Origin: Deroplatys truncata
Taxonomy: Eukaryota > Arthropoda > Insecta > Mantodea > Mantidae
Assembly: GCA_030765065.1 (NCBI GenBank)
Contig: CM060979.1
Coordinates: forward strand, 109,914,350 to 109,978,349
Direction: 5' to 3'
DNA length: 64,000 nucleotides
The notes below the pieces were generated by a model. It ran no database searches, was not told where the DNA came from, and saw only the letters and a list, made by a program, of their open reading frames with translations. The stretch's first letter is position 1. Each line of letters opens with the position of its first letter. The translations under genes were made by a program, and so were the position numbers. Below are positions 33,060 to 43,769 of this stretch, one piece after another.

Positions 33060-33752
33060 TTTAGAAAAGTTGTCGAGTGTATGTATGTGTCTGTGTCTGT
33101 CTATCCGGCCGTCCGTCTGTTGTAAACAGCATAATTTAAAAGCGAAAAATCGGATCAACATCAAATTTGCTCTTTAAGTTCAGTACCTTCCGAAAATGAG
33201 TCACGAAATTTACAAGAAAATTTCTCTACCGCAAACCGCCCTTTACACGGACATTTTTCGAAATATTTTATTTTCTAAAAAATAGTTCTAACGACTTTCA
33301 TTAAAATAACATATATTAAAGAAATTTACATTACAAGCACATATAATGTATATCTTGAAATTTCTGGGAATAGCCTTTGAAGACCTCTTCACTGGAAAGA
33401 ATGTTGTATAATCTTGTATAACTGGTAAGCGTTAAACGATAAACGAAAACGTACTACAAAAGACATACTCTTTAAAACACACAAAGCTTTTTCTGTGGCA
33501 TCAGCCATTTCCGAGATATCCGTTATTAATGGTTCGAGTTGTTCAATGCTTAGCCATTCCTTTAAAGTCCTTTCAACATTCAGTTCTTTCACACGATTCC
33601 TTTGAAACAGTTTAGAATCTTAAAGCAGTTTATAGCGTCCAGTTCTTTAACATTTGACTATCGCTGTTCCCCTTGTATCTATAACAAAATGTGTAATGTA
33701 GCTATTTCTGCAAAAGTTTATTTGGATTAAAACGTAGTAGATATAAAAAAGC
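33060..33752 (-). repeat. R-A repeat, tail-to-tail with the previous copy
   Basis: Minus-strand R-A from near its 5' end (about 33,745) through the core (33,590-33,670), ATAACGGATATCTCGGAAAT and GTACGTTTTCGTTTATCG. It stops at a GTCT/GTCC-type microsatellite (33,075-33,120 on the plus strand) at the position where other copies have CA repeats. The terminal hairpin part is missing. It faces the plus-strand copy ending at 33,050. Confidence 0.78.
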
Positions 33753-34490
33753 TGATGTGATACATTTACATGATTTTCTCTACCCTCTATCTTTATTACT
33801 GGGTATAAAAGCTATCCTTAATAAAGTTTATCTTTCTATTTACTACATTTTAGTCCAAATAAACCTTTGCAGTAGCTACATCACACATTTGGTTATAGAT
33901 ACAAAGAGAACGATAGTCAAATGTTTAAGAAGTAGATCTTGCTAGTCTTAAAACGCCATACTGTTTCCACGCAATCGCGAGAAACAACTGAAATTGACAG
34001 ACTTTAAGAGAATTACCAAAAATAATAAATTAGAACTTTTAATAACGGATACATCAGTAAAGTTTATGCCACAAAACAACCTTATTTGAAATAAGTTGTG
34101 TGCTTTAAACAGATCTGCAATTTTTGTGTAATATGTTTTCGTCTATCGCTTAACATTTATCAATTGTACAAGATTATACATAATTTCTTCTGAATGAAGA
34201 GGACTTCACAGGCTGTTCCCAGAAAGCTCAAGATATACATTTATTTTTGTTATGTAAACATCTTTAATATATAGTATTTTAATCAAAATCCTTAGAGTCA
34301 TTGTTTAGGAAATAAAAAAATTTCGAAAAATATTCCGTGTAAATGGTAGCTTGGGGTAAGGGGATTTTCTTGAACATCTTCATGTCGCATTTTTGGAAGA
34401 TGCTGAACCTAACTACTAAGTTTGGTATGTATCCGACTTTTCTTTCTGAGTTATGCTGTTTACATGTATCAGGTTCTTTTTCTACCTATT
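33753..34490 (+). repeat. R-A repeat, first of a direct tandem pair
   Basis: Starts GCTGATGTGATACATTTACA, followed by TTTTCTCTACCCTCTATC. It carries the core at 33,910-33,985 and proceeds to TACTAAGTTTGGTATGTATC and a GTTATGCTGTTTAC segment, where it stops at the position of the internal microsatellite; the 3' end is lost. Confidence 0.78.
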
Positions 34491-35170
34491 TCATGTTTAT
34501 CGAGATACACCTTTGCAGATAAACCGAATCGATAGTCAGATGTTTAACAGCTGGTCGCTATATTTTGGCCTTAAAATTCTGTATATGACATCGCAAGAAA
34601 CAACTGTATAGCGATCACTTTTAAAAAAATGACATACGTATTGAATATTTGAAACCAATAATAATGGACTTCTCTGAAATGGCTAATATCACAAAACATT
34701 TATTTGAAATAAATGGCGCGCTTTAAAGAGATCTGCACTTTTTATGCAGAACGTTTGTGTCTGTCTCTTAAGGGTTATACGTCATACAAAAGTATAGAAA
34801 ATTCCTTCCTCATGAAGAGGACTACACCCTCAAGATACCATATTATTTTTCATATAAATATCTTATATATGGTAATTCAATGAAAATTGTTAGTGCTATC
34901 TTCGAGAAAATAAAAAATAGTAAACTTTTTTCATGCAAAGGGTAATTTGAGATGGGGAGATTTTCTTGAAGCTTCAATTCTAAGTTCGGTGCTTATGCGA
35001 GTTTTCGTTTTTTATTTATGCTGTTTACAAGTACACACACACGCGCGCGCGCGCGAGCGGACCTTTTTCTAAGATGCATTTTTCAGATTCAGCGTACCTT
35101 AAAATATGTATTTTCGGTGAAATCTCATCATTGAATTTTTGGTACGTGGTAAAGAAGGTACAAATAAACT
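34491..35170 (+). repeat. R-A repeat, second of a direct tandem pair
   Basis: Begins inside the 5' part (TGTTTATCGAGATACACCTT), carries the core at 34,530-34,600, the microsatellite (AC/GC array 35,031-35,055) and the 3' end (TGTATTTTCGGTGAAATCTC), with a decayed terminal hairpin. Confidence 0.78.
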
Positions 35171-35895
35171 TAGCAGGGTTTAGCAACAGGCTATAGAAGT
35201 ACTGGGTTATTTTAAAAAAAGGCAGTGAAACGTAGTGCTCTATTTGTCAGAGTTATGGCTTATATCTTAAAGAATACCTCTATTCTTTACAGTCTATTAT
35301 CAAAGAAAAGGACTCATGCGTGACTTACCTAGTAGCTGTTCACACATGAAATAGTTCAACGCCCGACATAAGGTTCCTTTATATACAGCACCTGTAAACG
35401 TGTCAGCGTTATCATCGGATAAAATAACAGGAACATATGACATGCTAACTTCCAGTCAACTTTTATCTCAACAAAAATGTTCGCGGAGGTAGACTTCCTT
35501 ATATTTAAACTCAAATGCTGCTTCTTAGTAATATCCCCCTTAAAACTGAAATCTAACATAATATACCAAAGCGCATACTTATCAGGGATTTTTTTCCGCA
35601 AAATGTATTTGACTTAAAACAACAGTATATTTATATTTTATTATTGGTGAGTACAAAGGTTAAATGGCAGGCGTACAATCCTTTTATCCTTAAGAGACCA
35701 ATTTAATTGATTAATTACCTGATTCAAGCACCTGGAGAACATCAGTTCTGAAACAAGGGAACCCTGCTAATTGTAACATGCCTCTCTTTAAAAGTTTTTT
35801 TTGGGAGGGGGGACTTTGAAAAATAAGGTAGGTGGAGCATTTGCAGTTCGCATAAAAGTTCTTCAATACTGAGTCTTTATCTTGGCCGCTGATCT

Positions 35896-35897
<2 letters not shown>
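35171..35897. other. Unassigned spacer
   Basis: No repeat shared with other parts of the window and no coding motif on either strand. Confidence 0.4.

Positions 35898-35970
<73 letters not shown>
35898..35970. repeat. (CA)n(TA)n microsatellite
   Basis: About 7 CA units followed by about 28 TA units. The DNA transposon that follows starts directly at its end, consistent with a TA target. Confidence 0.95.
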
Positions 35971-35974
<4 letters not shown>

Positions 35975-36663
35975 TGCCTTCGTTTTATGCCAAGGCCGCG
36001 GATCGCCGAATGCGTGCTCTGCACACAGTCTACTACACTGCAGGGTTTTCCGCTCGTAACTCCCGCGTTACTTACTGACGAGGCTTAGTAACAAATATGT
36101 AATGAGTTGTTATAAGAGTTGTTGAAAGTGGTGTCCATCTGCGCGAAGACATTCTTGACATCGTCGGATGAAATTACCATTCACACGCATACGTTCTTCT
36201 TGCGTAATGTTCCTCATCTCTACTTTTATATTGTCCTTAAGTTCGTCTATAGTGAGGGGATTGTTCCTATAAACTTTATTTTCTAGCGTTTAGCGATCCC
36301 GTTGTTTTAAATTTATTGACCAAACATCTCCTAATGTCTCTACCCGGAATTGCTGCTGAAATTGTCCACACACCTGCCTATATGATTCAGTTTTCATGTA
36401 CGCATCGTATATAAAAATACGCTATTCAAAGTGAATTTATTGGCAGGCATTTCTGTGGACTAATAAGAGAATAACATTGTAAGGAAATCACACACGTATT
36501 GTCGAAACACTTCAGAACACGAAGAGAAAGCAACGACTGAGACAGCTGATAAACGCACCCTTGACTCGTCCTGCGCCGCTTCTGCGCTGTTGCATACTAC
36601 AGGTCGCTGCCTTCTAGGCTGATACGCATAAGAGGCGGTTGTAACCTTGGCATAAAACGAAGG

Positions 36664-36667
<4 letters not shown>
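35971..36667 (-). mobile_element. Internally deleted DNA transposon with perfect 19-bp terminal inverted repeats
   Basis: CCTTCGTTTTATGCCAAGG at 35,977-35,995 is repeated exactly in inverse at 36,645-36,663. Between the ends, the minus strand encodes an N-terminal helix-turn-helix-like piece (LYDAYMKTESYRQVCGQF, near 36,400) and, after a stop, a C-terminal piece (NNPLTIDELKDNIKVEMRNI and RVNGNFIRRCQECL, 36,120-36,270). Both match ends of an arthropod transposase family with a DUF4817-type N-terminus and an IS630/mariner-like DDE core. The whole catalytic core is missing, so this is a non-autonomous derivative about 0.7 kb long that could only move in trans. The insertion lies between TA and TG microsatellites. 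Confidence 0.82.

Positions 36668-36743
<76 letters not shown>
36665..36743. repeat. (TG)n microsatellite, ~39 units
   Basis: Uninterrupted TG array abutting the right terminal repeat of the deleted transposon. The open frames across it (poly Cys-Val or Thr-His) are artefacts. Confidence 0.97.
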
Positions 36744-36746
<3 letters not shown>

Positions 36747-36794
36747 TATTCCATGTACGAGTATACATAAGGGAAATACAGTAACCTTAAGCGA

Positions 36795-37735
36795 TACTGA
36801 AAATGTTTGTCGCTATGTGATGGCTTTGAAATTCCGTTCTCCTTGCACGACCAGGTGAAAAAAAATCTGACGTGTTACCTTCACGTGTTACCTCTACCCT
36901 CTAGCTCTTACTATGGGCATCACCTTATTCATACGAAAGTTTATTTTCCTAATCGAGATAAAAGTCTACGAAAATACGAGCTGCATTATACCCTTCGTTA
37001 TATAGATATAAAGGGAATAGCGATAGTCAAATGTTAAGAGCTGGACGCTATATACTGGCCTTAAAATTCTATTCTCTTTTCGTGCAATCGCGAGAAAGAA
37101 TTGAATAACGAAAGGGCTTGAAAAGAATGACAAAGTGTTGAACAATTCGAATCACTAATAACGGATATTTCGGAAATAGCTAATAATACAAAAAAAATTT
37201 ATTTCAAATATACTGTACGTTTTAAATAGATCTACATGTTTTGTGCAGTATGTATTGTTTCTCTTTTTCTTACAGTTTACAAGTTATACAAAATTAGTTC
37301 AGAATGAAGAGGACTTCACAGGCTATTCCCAAAGCTTATGTAATTCTATTTATCATGCAAATATCTTAAACAAGTAGTGTTATAATAAAAATCGTTACAG
37401 ATATTTTTGAGAAAATCAGAAATAATGTAAATTTATCCATGCAAACAGTATCTTGTGATGGGGAGATTTTCTGGTACATCTTCGTGTCGCACACTTGAAT
37501 GCTGAAGTTAAATACTAAGTTTGGTATTTAAACGAGTTTTCGTTTTTGAATCATACTGTCCACAGATAGAAACGCCCGCGCGAGCACACACATTTCTTTA
37601 TCTAAGAATTCCTTTCCTTCGTTTTTGAATTCAGGGAATCTCAAAGCATGAATTTTCACTGAAACCTGTTATCGATTTTTTCGTGGAATACGAGATCTAC
37701 TGTACTTACTGTAGGTAAGTAGTAGAGAAAGTAAA
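36795..37735 (+). repeat. R-A repeat, near-complete copy with extra core
   Basis: A core fragment (36,795-36,860, TTTGAAATTCCGTTCTCCTT) precedes the 5' end (TGACGTGTTACCTTCACGTG, 36,868-36,887). The full core follows at 37,018-37,095, then TAATAACGGATATTTCGGAA, CTAAGTTTGGTATTTAAACG, a short CG/CA-rich stretch (37,570-37,592) and the terminal hairpin (CTTACTGTAGGTAAGTAGTA, then GAGAAAGTAAAAA). It is the best preserved 3' end in the window. Confidence 0.8.
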
Positions 37736-38106
37736 AATTTATGCTGATATTACAATAACAGAAAAATCGTGGGATTGCGAGCGCGCGCATGTGTGTGTGA
37801 GAGTGTGTAGGACAGTCTCAAAAACCACTCTACCCATTAGAGTATTATTATTTCACAATTAAAAAGTCCCTTTCTGATAGGCATAGGCTATAAAAACCTT
37901 CTAATCTAAACTTCAAATTCGCAACTCTAAATCACAAATTACAAGGCCTGGATATTAGAGCACGTACATTTTGGATTCATGTTGGAAGATGTTATTAGAT
38001 TCGCTTTGATTTTAAGCTGTTGTTACTCCACAGGGAATTCATGAAAAGACAAAAACTGGTTATATTTTACTGCAAACAATATGCCTAAATAGCCGTGATG
38101 TAACAC
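37736..38106. other. Spacer upstream of the gypsy 5' LTR
   Basis: A short GC/GT-rich stretch lies at 37,778-37,808. No gene recognised. Confidence 0.4.
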
Positions 38107-38690
38107 GTGAGCCGTTTGGATGCTCCTCCTCCTAATTACGCCAGTTACGACAATAGCTTTGCTACATGCAGAGATTTTGGACCCGCAGTAGCGGTGACGT
38201 CATGTGAACCTAGTAACATCCCGCTATAATGAATACTGGTTGGTCGAGTTGAGGGCCAATCACACGGCGGCTGCTCTAGCAGACGATGGAGAAAACACCA
38301 GAGAAGACTTTCCCAGCAGGTCGAGAAAAGGCGCAGCTAGTCGCCGTAAGATAGGCCTTGCTACGTACACGTCTGGGCAACATGTGCGGGGTAATTGAGA
38401 GGCATCAGACGTTTTTCTTTGTTTTGGACTTGTCAAAATGTTTGTAATCTACAGGTTTCGTCGAGTAAAGTTTCAAAATGATTGCCAAAGGTTTGTGATG
38501 GTAGACCAACGGTGCATAGCGGGTGAACGAAAGTTATTCACATGTAAAAGTAAAGAAACAGAATAAGGCATGTGAATAGAACCATTCGTGAGCTAGTTTC
38601 AAGCAAACATTAAAGGTACATAGTTTAAAATAAAAACAATATTTGAATTTCTTAACCGTTTTCGGGAGGAGTCAAATTTTATATACACTG

Positions 38691-39255
38691 GTGTGCAAAA
38701 CCTAAGGACGAAAGTAATATTCGCATGCTGTGACACTGCCAAGTAATGTAGTTCGATGAAACTTAAATCACACATAGAGTGAACTGCTACAGTAGGCAAC
38801 TAAACCAAATATGCAATGAGACGAACAGAAATGCCACTTTTATTCATAGACCGTAAGCTACACTAAGGTCAATACACATATGATGGCTCTCTAGATTTAC
38901 AGAAACAGACACATTGTGCTTAAAAGGGTGTATGATCACCACGGACAGCAATGCACGCTCTGCATCGTGCTCCCATGCTGGCCACAAGGTTGGTAAGCAG
39001 TTCTTGTGGTAGGGCGTTCCATTCCTCCACCAGCGCTGTTGACAACCATTGGATAGTCATTGGTGCAATGCGTCTCCCCAAAGCATCCTACACGTGTTCG
39101 ATGGGATTTAAATCGGGGGGAACGGAGGCCAGTCCATTCGCCGAATATCCTCTCGTTTCAAGAGATCCTCCACCGGCGTTGTTCGACGGTCGCGCATTGT
39201 CATCCATAAAAATACAGTAAGGGCCGACTGCACCCCTGAAAAGACGCACATGGGG
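38691..39255 (-). pseudogene. Tc1-like transposase, C-terminal half, inside the 5' LTR
   Basis: The minus strand reads VFLWMTMRDRRTTPVEDLL (the FMDDNARPHR motif, out of frame by one), EDIRRMDWPPFPPDLNPIEH with the third catalytic acidic residue region, then DALGRRIAPMTIQWL and LTNLVASMGARCRACI. This is the usual Tc1 C-terminus. A stop replaces W after EHV. The outer end (CACTGGTGTGCAAAACCTAA at 38,690-38,709) looks like a terminal repeat and starts at a TA. The N-terminal half and second terminal repeat are absent. Confidence 0.85.
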
Positions 39256-39289
39256 AAGGAGAACAATATCACAATAACGCTGACCAGAG

Positions 39290-40480
39290 AGTTTACTTTC
39301 AGAGTGTTCTAATTTTCTATTTGTTCTGCTTGTTCTGCTAATTTGTTATTTATCTATTCTCCTAACCCGTTCTCTGTCTGCATTAGAATTATTACTAGCA
39401 TTGTTTCTAGAGATGGTGCTGCTTGGTTTGTTTCTAAACTAGCTACTGTGCTTTTCTCTTCCCTAGTTTGACTTTCTGGAGCTACATCTAACCTCGTTTC
39501 TGTTGTACTTTCTTGTTTATCTACTTCTCTTACATTATTGACACTTATAATTTATATATTGTTTATCATTTGTCTTGATACACCTCTGCTGTTTTCTACC
39601 CTATCATCTGCTTGATTTTCTACAACATTTTCTGTTTCTGTATTGTAGCACATAACTATATAATTACTGTCTGCCATCTTTACTGAATTGCTGCTATTCT
39701 GTGCTAACTGAATTGTTATTCTCCTACCACTTCTTAATAACATTTGTTGTTACAGCATACATGTATCATTAAAGACCTTATTGTTGATATTCTGTTGCTG
39801 TTGTGATGAAATGATCCATTCGCTGATTTTCGTGGTGTTGGTTGTCCCTCTCTCCTTTTTTATAAATATGTCTGCTTCGTAATCTTCTCTGCTTTGCCCA
39901 ACGTTGACGCGCCACTATGTAACGGTTTCTACGTGGTATCTCCCCCATGATGACGTGCAACTATGCGCCGAGAACTCCAATAAGTTGTTGATGATGGACC
40001 CGTAGAAAGATGCTGGATCCTGTGTTACGTACCTGTAGGTCGTCTTGATGCCGGTACTCTTGTGATGTATCATGAAGTTCTCGTAGACTGGAATCTGATC
40101 GCATATCTATATTATTGTGTGTGTGTTACTATGTTTTAATTGTTATTTTATAATTACACCACGACTGCTGTATTTTTTAGTCGGAGATCACTTGTGTCTT
40201 CTCGAGGTTAGGTATGGTTAGGTATGTTAAAATAATTTGCACTTGTATTTTAGATAAACCACATGTAGATATTCACAAATCACTATTAATTTGTCATGTG
40301 AGATATGTATATCTGGCAGACTTTAAATACTGGTCTATTTAGAGACCAGCTTATACACGGCCTTCAAGCTCGAAGTCCGGCAAGCTTCTGTTAGCGTTCC
40401 CTTCAACCGTTTTCTTAACGTACGTATTTGAATTATACGTATGTATCAATGTACCTGAGTGGTGCTACTATCCATTAAGA
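39290..40480 (-). pseudogene. LTR-retroelement 5' end (LTR, primer-binding site, gag start) inside the gypsy 5' LTR
   Basis: On the minus strand, sequence of about 0.5 kb with TTTAAATA-type boxes ends in CCGTTACA (39,922-39,929). TAGTGGCGCGTCAACGTTGG follows a few bases on, which resembles a tRNA-Lys-type primer-binding site (TGGCGC..AACG.GGGC). Downstream are gag-like pieces: MLLRSGRRITIQLAQ (39,743) and LETMLVIILMQTENGLGE then KLAEQAEQIEN, similar to the starts of some gypsy gag proteins. The rest of the element is missing. Family assignment is uncertain; the primer-binding-site reading is the strongest part. Confidence 0.5.
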
Positions 40481-40540
40481 GTTTATGTTTTATATATAGT
40501 ATAATGTTAAAAGAACAGACTGTTACGAATTGTTGTTGAA

Positions 40541-40573
<33 letters not shown>

Positions 40574-40577
<4 letters not shown>

Positions 40578-40879
40578 GATAGTGAGCAAAATAGTAAGCG
40601 CGTGAAAGGATTTTGTAGTTAAATATATGTCTCTTTATTTCTTTGGTGTATTCTTAGAAATTATATGACATTTCGGCGCTTTTAGTCGTGTTATATCTCT
40701 CACACAGGATTTCGTTAAATATGATTTTTGGGGTGCAGTGTCTTTTTTCCGGGCACGTATTAATCTAGCTTTCAGGTTTTTTGTGCTCATTATAGAGTAA
40801 TAGTGTCTTGGGTAATTGTCTTTTCTTTGGCCACTTTCCCATTTTACGTAGTTTTGGTTCCCTTTCGTGTGCGTTCACT
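40574..40879 (+). other. Gypsy leader region (putative)
   Basis: Non-coding stretch between the (TA)n run and the gag remnant. TGGATAGTGAGC at 40,576-40,587, directly after the LTR-like sequence, could be the primer-binding site because such sites start TGG, but the matching tRNA cannot be named. Confidence 0.35.
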
Positions 40880-41509
40880 GGTAAAATGTCGTTACAACTG
40901 AAAGTGTTTCAGGTATTGGTTGCTGAGTAATAAGAGGAGTTTACGCCAGCTTCTTTACGTCAGTTAAAAGCCAGTATACTATACTATGTTGACAGACTTA
41001 AAATTATAGTTACATCTCCAAATATCGTAGATGTAAAGTTAAAAGTGCACACTTTAAGACCAAAATTTCAGGAATTACTTACTTCTTTATCAGACTTGCA
41101 ACATCCTATTGGGGAAACAAAACAGTCAGTTCGACCACATATTCTGGGGTCACGGCAACAAAAGTACCCATTGTACCGACGATTCCACTACAGTCTGGGG
41201 GTTTCGATTTTCTGTTTAAATCTCTTTGAATAAACACACAGTGCAGAATTTAATAGATCATTCATTTTTGTTGTAAATGATCCTCTCAAGCTTTAGCTTT
41301 TTTGAATTTTTTTTATTAAGTTACGTTACCTAAGTGCTCCGGCGGTTTACCAACCTACGGAACTTTACACGCTATTGCTTACAATTACGGAAGGTAAAAT
41401 AAAATTTCTACTGCAGTCAGTGTTAGAACAGCGTTGCGAACTTCAGGAATTTCATTCGCGGGTCTTAGATTTCTTCTTTCCCCTTAGCGTTCGTACTCGC
41501 TTTCTTTTA

Positions 41510-41579
<70 letters not shown>

Positions 41580-42235
41580 GCAAAAAGATTCCGAGACTGA
41601 TTGATTTTGTTGAGCGCGTTAAATTATTTTCACGATTTGTTTTGCCTTCGGATTCCGAACAAATTTCTCAACTATTATTTTCGGGACTGAATCATCAGAC
41701 ACGCGTATTGTATACATCTGTGGATCCTCTTATCTCATTTCACGATTGGGATTTTTTTATTACATCGGTACAGCTACACGTACATACAACACGTTTTTCT
41801 CAGGGGCTAAAGCCATTGCCTCCGTCGACTTCAGTTGTACAAACATCGTCACATATGTTGCCAAGAGCATTGTCATCTGAAACACATGCAGAATGCCCTA
41901 TTCCCATACAATTAAGTTCGAAATATTCGGTTTCGCCCGTACATCGGAAGTTGTGCCAGAAGAACTACAGCATACAGCCCTTTATGGCTTGGTACCTTTT
42001 GTGGTAAACAGGGTCATACCTTTGATTACTATTTTAAACGTCCTTGTCGGTTTAATTCTGGAGATGGTCACCGATCTTGACGGTCCAACCGGTGAAGTAC
42101 AGTTGCCGCGCCTACTCTGGTTTTTTGGAATTGCGTTCATCGTGTTACCTTCGGTTCAGTTCGAGTGTTTTACAGTAGTTTTTTGTGCATTATTGGATTT
42201 TGGCTCTTCAGTTAATCTTTTAATAAGATGATGTT
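40880..42235 (+). pseudogene. Ty3/gypsy gag and protease remnants
   Basis: Gag forms the particle; the protease matures it. Visible pieces are LRQLKASILYYVDRLK and TLRPKFQELLTSLSDLQ (N-terminal gag), then PRLIDFVERVKLFSRFVLPS and GLNHQTRVLYTSVDPLISFH (central gag). A degenerate zinc knuckle, FCGKQGHTFDYY (about 42,000), lacks flanking Cys. ALLDFGSSVNLLI (42,188-42,226) is the aspartic protease site, with DTGS changed to DFGS. Stops and frame changes occur between blocks, and an (ATT)n array interrupts gag at 41,513. Confidence 0.68.
41513..41577. repeat. (ATT)n microsatellite within gypsy gag
   Basis: About 21 ATT units lie between gag segments, giving a poly-Ile run in one frame. It expanded after the element died or at a pre-existing AT-rich codon run. 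Confidence 0.95.
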
Positions 42236-42599
42236 GGCAATTGCTACCCGCGAGAAAACGTGGTACATTACAGCCTACAGTGTTAAGTGGTACCACAGTT
42301 TCTGGCACCCACTTAGCATTTTTGGGTAGCACTGTCTTACATTAAACTAGCGAGTTTTTCGTGGGATGTTCCCTTTTAGCTTGCCGATGATTAGCAGTTG
42401 ATATGTTTCTTGGATCACTCTCCTTTTCCAAGACTAAGGGGTCGTTGGACTATGACAAATTTGCCATGCGTTTTCCGTTTGCTCCTACGCAAATAGTTCC
42501 ATTTTCATTAGATTCGCCGGATGTAAGTTATACATTTCGCTGGCTACTTGTATTAGTAAGGATAATATCGATTTTTTAATTTATCACAATCGGAAAAAC

Positions 42600-43760
42600 A
42601 CACCATTGTAGAACTTATTAGGCAATTTCCCGATGTTTTGACGGATTCGTTAGGTGTTGTTCGTGATGCAGAATATGAAATACAATTATCTGATCCAACT
42701 CCAGTAGTATCTTCTCGCTACCGGTTAACACCACCAAAGTTAGATATACTTCGTGCTAAGAATGAGAATGTATTGTCTAAGGGAATTATTGAAACGCCCC
42801 GCAGTTTTTTTTACCCAAACGATTTTGTTGTAGATTATCGAAAATTAAACAAGCAGGTCCTTGTCGATGCAATGCTATTACCAGAAATCCATACGGCAGG
42901 GCATTACCTCCGAGGTGCTATGGTGTTCATAGTTCTGGATTTAAACCAGGCATATTATTAAATCCACCTTGCTGATTCGTCTAAAGCATTAACAGAATTT
43001 GTCATCCTCCGTGGTGTAGTGGTTACCATGCTAGCCTCTAGTTCCCGAGGTCGCGGGTTCAAACCCGGCGGAGGGCGATGGATTTTTTCGGGAGTAAAAA
43101 TCCTTAGCATGACTATCTTCGGAAGGGAAGTAAAGCCGGTGGTCCCGTGTCGTAGATTTACGGCACGTAAAAGACCCTCAAAAGAGGCCTCTGAGCAAAA
43201 TTACCGGTCTTTCACGCCCAACATAGAATGGGACGCTAAGAACCACATCAGTTAAACAGCGTCCATAAATAAAATTTCATTTCATTCTTCATTAACAGAA
43301 ATTTCCACTCCGTGGAATCTTTATCAAATTACTCGCATTTATTTGGTTTATCCACAGGTCCTCAAGTGCCATCACGGCTATTCAGTGATATTCCTCGTGA
43401 TTACAAATTTAAATTTGATTTAACTACTTTGATGACCTAGGAATTTATTCGCCGATTTTGAGTCGCATGTTAAACACCAACGCCTAGTTTTCTAACGCCT
43501 ACAAATGGCAGGCCTGACAGTGAGTCCGTCTAAAGTTAAATTTGCAGTCTCCCAGATTTCTTTTTAGCTCATATTATTTTACCACGGGGCGTTTCCATAG
43601 ATCCGACCTTTACCCTGACTTTACGAGCTTTTCCTCTACCACGCACTCCGAAACAGTTGGCTTCATTTCTCGGTATAGTTACTTATTGTTTTCAAAGTTT
43701 ATTCCACGTTTTGCCATATGGCATAACCAATGCATGCGCTTAGGCGCAAAGGCGTGAAAT
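42600..43760 (+). pseudogene. Ty3/gypsy reverse transcriptase, interrupted by a SINE
   Basis: The first part reads IELIRQFPDVLTDSLGVV-like sequence, VSSRYRLTPPKLDILR, SKGIIETPRSFF, FVVDYRKLNKQVL and VFIVLDLNQAYY (motif A Asp). After the SINE it resumes with TPWNLYQITRI, YFDDLGIYS (motif C, near 43,421), ADFESHVKHQRLVF, AGLTVSPSKVKFAVSQISFL and FPLPRTPKQLASFLGIVTY. The YxDD box is YFDD. Stops and frame changes are present. The pattern is that of Ty3/gypsy pol, possibly the CsRn1-like branch; that finer placement is a guess. Confidence 0.8.
43001..43289 (+). mobile_element. SINE-beta, full copy with target-site duplication in gypsy pol
   Basis: Begins with a 73-base tRNA-like head at 43,005-43,077 (7-bp acceptor-type pairing TCCTCCG/CGGAGGG, A-box TGGTGTAGTGGTTACC, B-box GGGTTCAAACCC), closest in look to Glu/Asp tRNAs. 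The body carries GTAGATTTACGGCACGTAAA and ACCGGTCTTTCACGC, and it ends CCATAAATAAAATTTCATTT. Flanks CATTAACAGAATTT (42,987-43,000) and CATTAACAGAAATTT (43,290-43,304) are a target-site duplication differing by one base. The RNA polymerase III boxes look intact. The anticodon stem does not pair well, so it is not a tRNA gene. Confidence 0.92.
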
Positions 43761-43769
43761 CTGTGTGGG

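Larger units (their letters stand above)
38107..40545 (+). mobile_element. Ty3/gypsy 5' LTR, split by nested insertions
   Basis: 38,107-38,690 matches 46,470-47,054 almost throughout (TGAGCC...TTTGGATGCT, GCAGAGATTTTGGACCCGCA, GGTTGGTCGAGTTGAGGG, GTGAACGAAAGTTATTCACA). The match resumes at about 40,497 (TAATGTTAAA(A/G)GAACAG, ATTGTTGTTGAAT). The interruption is flanked by TTTTATATA on both sides (38,681-38,689 and about 40,484-40,492). The two related copies bracket gag-pol remnants in the same orientation, so they are read as LTRs. Exact ends are unsure because one is next to a (TA)n run at 40,545-40,573 and the other next to a transposase relic. Confidence 0.75.

Noticed and set aside
36460..36858. 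Open frames with long Thr-His or Cys-Val runs
   Set aside because: They are translations of the (TG)n array and its flanks.
43005..43078. Functional tRNA gene
   Set aside because: Boxes A and B and the acceptor pairing look right, but the anticodon arm does not pair, and the segment is the head of a SINE with a body and target-site duplications.
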